Assembly (NCBI GenBank): GCA_002687175.1
Contig: NYZP01000003.1
Location: 1-23,439, forward strand
Length of the DNA: 23,439 nt
Reading direction: 5' to 3'
Source: Parcubacteria group bacterium
GTDB taxonomy: Bacteria > Patescibacteria > ABY1 > Buchananbacterales > UBA6539
Shown here piece after piece: positions 11,616-16,864 of the stretch (the first letter of the stretch is position 1; each line of letters opens with the position of its first letter). The position numbers and the translations under genes are program-made. The notes beneath the pieces were generated by a model, which had not been told where the DNA came from, made no database searches, and saw only the letters and a program-made list of their open reading frames with translations.

Positions 11616-13247
11616 ATGCTGGATGAAACCTTAACTTTAGCTCTAGAAACAATTATGTGTAAGAAACAAGCTCTAATTTTTGTGCCTAGTCGAGCTAGTG
11701 CGGAGAAAACAGCAGAGGATATTTCTAAGCAGACTAAGATTTATTTGCTGGAGCAATCAGAGCAGGTTTTAAAAGGAGTTTCCTCTCCGACTAAGCAGTG
11801 TAAAAGGTTGGCTAATTGTGTGAAGAAAGGGATCGCTTTTCATCATGCTGGCCTTTTACAAAAACAAAAGACTTTGATCGAGGATGAGTTTCGGGCTGGG
11901 AATATTAAAATTGTATGTTGTACGCCAACTTTGGCTGCAGGTATGTCGCTACCCGCTTTCCGAGTCATAATCAAGTCTCTCAAACGATATGCTGGCCGGT
12001 GGGGAATGAATTGGATTCCAGTATTAGAATACCATCAGATGGCTGGACGAGCCGGGCGTCCCGAGTATGAGTCGTTTGGGGAAGCTATTTCTATTGCTAA
12101 ATCAGAAGATGAAAGAGATGACATTCACGAGAAGTATATTCGCGGGGTTCCGGAAGATATTTATTCCAAATTAGCAGTAGAACCAGTGTTTCGGACTTAT
12201 CTGTTGAGTTTGATTGCCACCGGAATAACTTCTACCAAGAAGAAATTGATCGATTTCTTTTCTAAAACATTCTGGGCCTACCAATTCAAAGACATGGACA
12301 AGATCAGGATGATGATCGATGATATGTTAAGATTGTTGGAAGAATATGAATTTATTACGATTCAAGATATTGACAGTATTGATTTTTCTAAGGGTATTGG
12401 TAAGAGGAATGACTCTGAAGGAAGTAAAAGTCAAGCAAAAGGGATGCTGGGTTTTGTTACAGCTAATAGTCTGGTTAATAATTCAAAAAATGATTCATCA
12501 GAAGAAAATATTTTCCTTAAACCAACTTTGATTGGAAGAAGAGTGTCAGAATTATATTTGGATCCTTTTACTGCTAATCACCTAATCCAGTGTTTGAAGA
12601 ATTGTACTGATGAGCAGGTAGAAGTAACGGCTTTTTCTTTTTTACAAATGGTTTCGAATACTTTGGAAATGGTTCCTCCGTTGAGAATTAAAGCTCGGGA
12701 GCAGGATTGGGTTCAGGAAAAATTGGTGGCAAAGTATTCCGAGTTATTGCAATCAGAACCAACTTTATATGATCCAAATTATGAAGATTTTATCAATTCT
12801 ATCAAAACTTCTTTGTTCTTTGAAGCTTGGATTGATGAACAAGGAGAAGATTACCTAATGGAAATGTATGGGGTTCGTCCGGGAGAAATCTTTGTCAAGT
12901 TGGCAATCGCAGATTGGTTGTTGTACTCGTCATCTGAATTGGCCCGGTTGATGCAGTTCCAGCCGATGTTAAAAGAGATTAACAAGTTAAGAGTGAGAGT
13001 GAAGAATGGAGTGAAAAAAGAATTATTACCTTTACTGAAGTTGAAAGGAGTTGGTCGGAAACGGGCTAGGAAATTGTTTAAAAATGGATTTGTTGATTTA
13101 GGTGATTTGAAGAAGGCTGAGCTGAGTGATTTAGTTAAGATTCTGGGAAGTAGATTGGCAGTAGATGTTAAGAAGCAATTAGGAGAAGAAGTGAAGGAAA
13201 TCCCGAAAGGAAGACGGAAAGGACAGATGAGTTTGGAGAAGTATTGA
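11616..13247 (+). CDS. Hel308-family helicase lacking the first RecA domain (C-terminal part of a split or truncated gene)
   Basis: The 543 residues match Hel308/Hjm from just after motif III to the C-terminus: motif IV region ALIFVPSRASAEKTA (19-33), FHHAGL (75-80), motif V IVCCTPTLAAGMSLP (99-113), motif VI YHQMAGRAGRP (139-149), the winged-helix and ratchet domains, and a helix-hairpin-helix end (KGVGRKRARKLF, about 477-488). The family is about 700 aa, so some 190 residues with Walker A and DExH are missing; alone it cannot hydrolyse ATP. It does not look like simple decay: an in-frame TGA at 11607-11609 closes the frame upstream, a TATA box attatttaa (11584-11592) sits 24-32 bp before ATG 11616, and the frame is intact. 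The C-terminal QMSLEKY resembles a PCNA-binding box. The N-terminal part is not in this window. Confidence 0.85.
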   Translation: MLDETLTLALETIMCKKQALIFVPSRASAEKTAEDISKQTKIYLLEQSEQVLKGVSSPTKQCKRLANCVKKGIAFHHAGLLQKQKTLIEDEFRAGNIKIVCCTPTLAAGMSLPAFRVIIKSLKRYAGRWGMNWIPVLEYHQMAGRAGRPEYESFGEAISIAKSEDERDDIHEKYIRGVPEDIYSKLAVEPVFRTYLLSLIATGITSTKKKLIDFFSKTFWAYQFKDMDKIRMMIDDMLRLLEEYEFITIQDIDSIDFSKGIGKRNDSEGSKSQAKGMLGFVTANSLVNNSKNDSSEENIFLKPTLIGRRVSELYLDPFTANHLIQCLKNCTDEQVEVTAFSFLQMVSNTLEMVPPLRIKAREQDWVQEKLVAKYSELLQSEPTLYDPNYEDFINSIKTSLFFEAWIDEQGEDYLMEMYGVRPGEIFVKLAIADWLLYSSSELARLMQFQPMLKEINKLRVRVKNGVKKELLPLLKLKGVGRKRARKLFKNGFVDLGDLKKAELSDLVKILGSRLAVDVKKQLGEEVKEIPKGRRKGQMSLEKY

Positions 13248-13285
13248 ATTTTATTTAAATTATTGAAAACTTGTTTTGGGGAAAA

Positions 13286-13323
13286 CATATACATTATATG
13301 CTAAACCGATAGGTTTTTAAATA
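13286..13323 (+). promoter_or_regulatory. TATA box and two small palindromes before the histidine kinase gene
   Basis: Inverted repeat CATATA-cat-TATATG (13286-13300), then AAACC-gata-GGTTT (about 13303-13316), which runs into the TATA box tttttaaata (13314-13323), 21-30 bp before ATG 13344. The dyads could be regulator sites. The rest of 13248-13343 shows nothing else. Confidence 0.4.
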
Positions 13324-13343
13324 AGTGGTTTTGACTCAGGTAA

Positions 13344-14471
13344 ATGAATGATTCATTCGAATTGATGGAAAGATTTGGGACAGAATTGAATTCTGGTAAG
13401 ACCTTAGAAGATTCCTTAAATGGAGTTTTTGGAATAGTTGGTGAAACTATATTTTATGACCGAATCGCTGTTTATGTTAGGGAGTCAAATGGACAATACA
13501 CTTGTTTGGCACAAGATGGTGATTTAATTATCAATCCGGAATTAAGTATGGCTGGGGTGAGTTGTTGTGTTGATTATAAATATAATATCTCTGCTGAATT
13601 TAATGTTGAAGGGTTGGCTCCAGAAGTAGGTTCTGGGTTGTATGTTCCAATTCCTTTTGATGAAAGAATAGTTGGGGCATTAGAAATTTTCCACCGAAAT
13701 GAAAACATGTATAATTCTCATGATGAAAGATATTTAAGAAATGTATGTCGGTTGTTGGGTTCACAATTGCAGACATATCAATGGCAAGAGATTGGCAAAC
13801 ATCATAGCTTAGAACGTCATGATTTGAAAACTCCTCTCACAATAGTACAGGGTGCAGTAGCATTAATCTATGATATGTTAAATAGTAATAATATTCCTGA
13901 ATTGAGCCAATTTAAGAAGATAGTTGGTGTAGCTAATCGTGGTTGTCAAAGATTAAATGATATGCAATCAAGTGAAGCTTCACTTACTCAAGTAGAGGAT
14001 TCTACAGGTTTAGTTAGGCGTCCTAAGGAAGTAGGTATTTTGGTGGCCGGTTTGGCTGAAGCATATGATCCTTTGGTGAAAGATCAAGGAAAGTATTTTA
14101 ATGTGGAAAATGGTTCTAATGGAACTCAAGTGTTAATAGATAATGGCTGGGTGCTCAGGGCAATAGGAAATGTGCTGGATAATGCTATGAAGTATACTCC
14201 GATCGGAGGAACAATAACCTTGCAAAGCTCAAGTAAAGATGGGCGAGCTTATATTGGGGTCCATAACACTGGATCATATATTCCTTCGAATGAATATTCT
14301 CAAATTTTGGAAATGGGTGAAACAATTCCCAGAGAAACTAGTAAAGAAGGAACTGGAAAAGGACTGGCAGTATGTCAAGCAGTGGCTTTGGGACATGGGG
14401 GAAAATTTTCCATGTATTCAAGTAAAATTGATGGCACTAAGTTCTGTTTGGAATTACCTTCGATATCTTAA
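13344..14471 (+). CDS. Cytoplasmic GAF-domain sensor histidine kinase
   Basis: A 375-aa soluble protein without membrane segments. Residues about 15-145 form a GAF-like sensor domain (FYDRIAVYVRE... LYVPIPFDERIVGALEIFHR). An H box follows with phospho-acceptor H159 in ERHDLKTPLTIVQGA, then the ATPase domain: N box N276-VLD-N280 (NVLDNAMKYTP) and G2 box GTGKGLAVCQAV (337-348). The G1 box reads VHNTGSYIP (306-314), where D-x-G-x-G is usual: the Asp is Asn and the second Gly is Tyr, so nucleotide binding may be altered. No response-regulator gene is in the window. Two-component proteins are uncommon in small-genome archaea, so transfer is possible but not shown. It is probably transcribed alone. 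Confidence 0.85.
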   Translation: MNDSFELMERFGTELNSGKTLEDSLNGVFGIVGETIFYDRIAVYVRESNGQYTCLAQDGDLIINPELSMAGVSCCVDYKYNISAEFNVEGLAPEVGSGLYVPIPFDERIVGALEIFHRNENMYNSHDERYLRNVCRLLGSQLQTYQWQEIGKHHSLERHDLKTPLTIVQGAVALIYDMLNSNNIPELSQFKKIVGVANRGCQRLNDMQSSEASLTQVEDSTGLVRRPKEVGILVAGLAEAYDPLVKDQGKYFNVENGSNGTQVLIDNGWVLRAIGNVLDNAMKYTPIGGTITLQSSSKDGRAYIGVHNTGSYIPSNEYSQILEMGETIPRETSKEGTGKGLAVCQAVALGHGGKFSMYSSKIDGTKFCLELPSIS

Positions 14472-14473
14472 AT

Positions 14474-14582
14474 TCTAACACGTATGTATTTAGTTCAGTT
14501 TGCACGGCGCAGTGATTTTTCACCCCGTGGGCAAAAAATGCGGCTCCATTGGCAAAACTAACTAAACACATACTCTAACACG
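14474..14582. mobile_element. MITE-like palindromic element with 9-bp direct repeats (or structured RNA)
   Basis: TCTAACACG occurs at 14474-14482 and 14574-14582, exactly 100 bp apart. Just inside are inverted arms starting GTATGT (14482-14503 and 14552-14573) that pair at 18 of 22 positions. The interior is GC-richer than its surroundings and folds into a hairpin CACGG/CCGTG with GTGA/TCAC above it, plus smaller stems. Direct repeats flanking terminal inverted repeats are the mark of a transposed miniature element. The GC-rich folded core also allows a noncoding RNA. No coding frame is seen in 14472-14627. Confidence 0.6.
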
Positions 14583-14586
14583 AAAT

Positions 14587-14596
14587 ATTTATAAAT
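14587..14596 (+). promoter_or_regulatory. TATA box of rpl10e
   Basis: atttataaat lies 32-41 bp before ATG 14628, allowing a leader of about 10 nt with a weak AAGG ribosome-binding signal. It sits directly beside the palindromic element at 14474-14582. Confidence 0.5.
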
Positions 14597-14627
14597 GACA
14601 TTTAATCTAGAGTAAAACAAGGAAAAA

Positions 14628-15143
14628 ATGGCCCGAATAAGAAAATTTAAAGCATACCAGAACTTAGAAAGACCTTACACTAGAATTAGTAAGTTCACCA
14701 AGAAGAATTTTGTCAGAGGTGGTCGTCCGAATATGAAGATTATTAAATTTGAGATGGGTAATTCTCAAGGAAAGTTTGATTCAATGTTAATGTTAACTTC
14801 TAAAAAGAGTATGAATATTCGGCATAATGCTTTGGAATCCGCAAGAATGACTTCTAATCGGTTGTTAGAGAAAACCTTATTGAAAGCTTATCATTTAAAA
14901 ATTAAAGTTTATCCTTTTCATGTTTTAAGAGAAAATCCTTTAGCCGCTGGAGCAGGGGCGGACCGGATGAGTACAGGAATGAAAAAGAGTTTTGGTAAAG
15001 TGATTGGTTGTGCAGCTCGAGTAAAAGAAGGCCAGACTTTGATTGAAGTTCGAGTCAATAAAGAACATGTGAGAGTGGCCAGGGAAGCACTACAAAGAGC
15101 CGCTAAAAAATTCCCTTGTTCTTGTAAGATTGTTACTGGATAG
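14628..15143 (+). CDS. rpl10e: 50S ribosomal protein L10e (uL16)
   Basis: A 171-aa protein of normal L10e length. Recognisable elements are MARIRKFKAYQNLERPYTRIS at the N-terminus, FVRGGRPNMKIIKFEMGN (about 28-45), the KIKVYPFHVLRENPLAAGAGADRMSTGM loop (about 91-118) and RVNKEHVRVAREALQRAAKKFP near the end. L10e/uL16 sits at the large subunit beside the peptidyl-transferase centre and the A-site tRNA. The loop rich in Gly and Ala is the part that reaches toward the tRNA. It is complete, and its own TATA box suggests a single-gene unit rather than one inside a ribosomal-protein operon. Confidence 0.95.
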   Translation: MARIRKFKAYQNLERPYTRISKFTKKNFVRGGRPNMKIIKFEMGNSQGKFDSMLMLTSKKSMNIRHNALESARMTSNRLLEKTLLKAYHLKIKVYPFHVLRENPLAAGAGADRMSTGMKKSFGKVIGCAARVKEGQTLIEVRVNKEHVRVAREALQRAAKKFPCSCKIVTG

Positions 15144-15207
15144 TTTGTTGATATTTTGGTATTTTAATCCATAACACTTTTAAAAGAATTCTAAAGTTTT
15201 CTTATTG

Positions 15208-15882
15208 ATGAAGAATATTCATGTTGGTCTGATTTTAGATGGTAATCGAAGATGGGCTAAGCAAAGGTTGTGGAAGCCGTGGAAAGGGCATAGTAAGGGT
15301 TTTGAGAAGCTGAAGAAACTGTTTGACTGGATTTTAGAATTAGAGATTAAAGAAACTAGTTTGTATTGCTTTTCGATCCAGAACTTTGGCCGTCCGGAGA
15401 TAGAGAAGAATCATCTGTTTGATATTTTTCGAAAGGAGATCGATACCTTGTTGAATGATGAAAGGTTGGAGAAAGATCAGATCAAGATCAGGTTTGCTGG
15501 TAGGATTAATTTGTTTCCAGAGGATATGCAAGAGAAGATGAAAGAGTTGATGGAGAAAACTGCTGAGTACGATAAACATATAATCAATTTTGCTATGGCT
15601 TATGGCGGCCGGGAAGAGATTATTGATACAGTTAATAAGATGGTTGAAGCTGGTGAGGAGATTACTGAGAAATCTTTGCAGGAAAACATGTGGGTACCGG
15701 AGAATTTAGATATTGTAATTAGAACTTCTGGGGAACACCGTACCAGTAATTTTTTTATTTGGCAGGCTAGTTATGCAGAAATATTTTTCATTGATAAACA
15801 TTGGCCGGATTTTGAGAAAGAAGATTTGGTTCGAATTCTTAGTGAATTTGAAGAGAAAAGGGAGAGAAGGTTTGGGAAATAG
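15208..15882 (+). CDS. uppS: Cis-prenyltransferase (polyprenyl diphosphate synthase)
   Basis: A 224-aa enzyme that extends an allylic diphosphate with isopentenyl units in cis to make the long lipid carrier for surface glycans. Motifs: VGLILDGNRRWAKQ at 6-19 with catalytic D11, KGHSKG around H28, the substrate region SLYCFSIQNFGRP, INFAMAYGGREEI, and the IPP-site region VIRTSGEHRTSNFFIWQASYAEIFF and HWPDF. In place of the usual GExRxSNF[LM]xWQ there is GEHRTSNFFIWQ, a normal variation. The start is ATG 15208, with TATA box cttttaaaa 22-30 bp upstream (leaderless); TTG 15205 is not needed. The gene ends EEKRERRFGK, and a near-identical tail lies 911 bp downstream beyond a toxin-antitoxin pair. 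Confidence 0.94.
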   Translation: MKNIHVGLILDGNRRWAKQRLWKPWKGHSKGFEKLKKLFDWILELEIKETSLYCFSIQNFGRPEIEKNHLFDIFRKEIDTLLNDERLEKDQIKIRFAGRINLFPEDMQEKMKELMEKTAEYDKHIINFAMAYGGREEIIDTVNKMVEAGEEITEKSLQENMWVPENLDIVIRTSGEHRTSNFFIWQASYAEIFFIDKHWPDFEKEDLVRILSEFEEKRERRFGK

Positions 15883-15899
15883 GTTTTTTCACCGAAAGG

Positions 15900-15908
15900 T
15901 TTTTATAC
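15900..15908 (+). promoter_or_regulatory. TATA box of the second PIN/UPF0175-like pair
   Basis: tttttatac lies 22-30 bp before ATG 15930. Just after it the sequence ATACTTTgg/gATACTTTT is directly repeated, possibly regulator half-sites. The box fixes ATG 15930 as the likely start over TTG 15921 or ATG 15954. Confidence 0.5.
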
Positions 15909-15929
15909 TTTGGGATACTTTTGTTAGAA

Positions 15930-16451
15930 ATGAATCACATAAAAGAGGTAGTGATGGATTCAAGCTCTTTGATTTTATTGACAAAGTCAAATTTACTAAT
16001 CAAAGTATTGGATAAGAATACTCTTTCGATTCCAGAAGCAGTTTACGAAGAATCAGTTGGTAAGGGGATAGAAAAAGGTTTTGTAGACGCTTACCAAATA
16101 GAAAGATTGAAGACAGAAGGAAAAATAATTGTCAAAAAAGCAGATAAAAATAACTTAGCTTTTATAGAAAACACTTTTATGCTTCATCAAGGGGAGAAAG
16201 AAGCTGTTGCGTTGGCTTACGAATTGAAAACTCATTTAATCATTGATGATCGGAAAGGAAGAAACGCAGCTAAAATTTTGGAAATAAAATTAACTTCAGC
16301 CTTAGGTATTTTAGAAGCATTGGTGGATAAAAAAAAGATTAAAAAAGAAGATGGTTTGAATGCTTTGAGTATTTTAGAAAAAGAAGGTTGGTATAAAGAA
16401 GAATTAATCAATAAAATTAAAAACAAATTAATGGGTGATCAAAAATGCTAA
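15930..16451 (+). CDS. PIN-domain (DUF3368-type) toxin, second copy
   Basis: A 173-aa PIN protein with the same layout as the toxin at 10757: EVVMDSSSLILLTK with D10, E40 in EAVYEES, E89/E91 in HQGEKEAVALA, and D106/D107 in LIIDDRKGRNAAKIL, ending with the subfamily element LEIKLTSALGILE. Toxin comes first and overlaps the next gene by 7 nt. ATG 15930 is chosen because it keeps the first beta strand (EVVMD) and suits the TATA box; the internal ATG 15954, preceded by GAGGT, would start right at the active-site Asp. Identity to the 10757 copy is clearly low, so the two were probably acquired separately rather than duplicated locally. Confidence 0.83.
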   Translation: MNHIKEVVMDSSSLILLTKSNLLIKVLDKNTLSIPEAVYEESVGKGIEKGFVDAYQIERLKTEGKIIVKKADKNNLAFIENTFMLHQGEKEAVALAYELKTHLIIDDRKGRNAAKILEIKLTSALGILEALVDKKKIKKEDGLNALSILEKEGWYKEELINKIKNKLMGDQKC

Positions 16452-16753
16452 AACAAATATCCATACGTGTTCCTAAGGAACTAATTAAGAAAGCAGATAG
16501 TTTAAGTAAATTGGAAAGATTAGAAAGATCTACTATTTTAAGACAGGCAGTAGAAGAAGGATTAGATAATCTGAGAAAAAAAGCAGCCATAGATTTTTAC
16601 AAACAAAAAAAACTTACCTTAAGTGAATCAGCAAAACTAGCAGATTTGGGAGTGGGGGAGATGATGGATATGTTGGTTAAAGAAGGGGTAAAATCTGATT
16701 TGTCCGTTGAGGAATTGAAGGAAGAATTAGAGACTGCTAAAGAGCTAGTTTAA
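16445..16753 (+). CDS. UPF0175-like antitoxin with ribbon-helix-helix, second copy
   Basis: A 102-aa protein. Residues 1-45 (QISIRVPKELIKKADSLSKLERLERSTILRQAVEEGLDNL) are a ribbon-helix-helix unit; residues about 48-90 (AAIDFYKQKKLTLSESAKLADLGVGEMMDMLVKEGV) are the UPF0175 HTH-like part. It overlaps the PIN gene by 7 nt and is the probable antitoxin and autorepressor. A poly-T stretch after its stop (16754-16760) may end the transcript and merges into the duplicated uppS tail. Confidence 0.82.
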   Translation: MLKQISIRVPKELIKKADSLSKLERLERSTILRQAVEEGLDNLRKKAAIDFYKQKKLTLSESAKLADLGVGEMMDMLVKEGVKSDLSVEELKEELETAKELV

Positions 16754-16757
16754 TTTT

Positions 16758-16793
16758 TTTGCAGAGAAAAGAGAAAGAAAGTTTGGGAAGTGA
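16758..16793 (+). pseudogene. Duplicated 3' tail of uppS (11 codons and stop)
   Basis: An in-frame 36-nt remnant reading FAEKRERKFGK then TGA, aligned without gaps to the end of uppS 911 bp upstream. The mostly synonymous differences imply it was once translated as part of an uppS gene, so it is the old, displaced end of the local gene or the end of a donor gene brought by the cassette. It has no start of its own. Confidence 0.7.
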
Positions 16794-16811
16794 TTCTAGT
16801 TTAACAAAACC

Positions 16812-16858
16812 TTTTTATAAATCTTAGTTATCCTTTAATATTATTATCAAATGAGGGG
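16812..16858 (+). promoter_or_regulatory. TATA box and Shine-Dalgarno of the cation ATPase gene
   Basis: TATA box tttttataaa at 16812-16821; Shine-Dalgarno GAGGGG at 16853-16858, 6 nt before ATG 16865. The earlier ATG at 16859 touches the GAGGGG and is too close to be used, so the start is set at 16865. Confidence 0.6.
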
Positions 16859-16864
16859 ATGTTA

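Larger units (their letters stand above)
15847..16793 (+). mobile_element. Toxin-antitoxin cassette inserted at the 3' end of uppS with duplicated gene tail
   Basis: The last 12 codons of uppS, stop included (15847-15882, FEEKRERRFGK), recur at 16758-16793 as FAEKRERKFGK plus a stop, offset exactly 911 bp without gaps. Of the codon differences, three are synonymous, one is Arg to Lys, one is Glu to Ala, and the stop changes TAG to TGA. Only the PIN and antitoxin genes lie between. The pattern is that of a cassette that entered the end of uppS and left or brought a second copy of the end. Confidence 0.68.

Noticed and set aside
14239..14478. Rightward 79-codon frame at the end of the histidine kinase gene
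   Set aside because: It is an alternative frame inside the ATPase domain, whose G2 box is well conserved in the other frame.
14474..14582. Box C/D or H/ACA guide RNA
   Set aside because: No proper C (RTGATGA) or D (CTGA) boxes and no clear ANA box at the right distance from a guide pocket; the direct repeats make a transposed element more likely.
15773..16015. Frame joining the end of uppS to the start of the PIN gene
   Set aside because: It is out of frame with both conserved proteins and has no motif.
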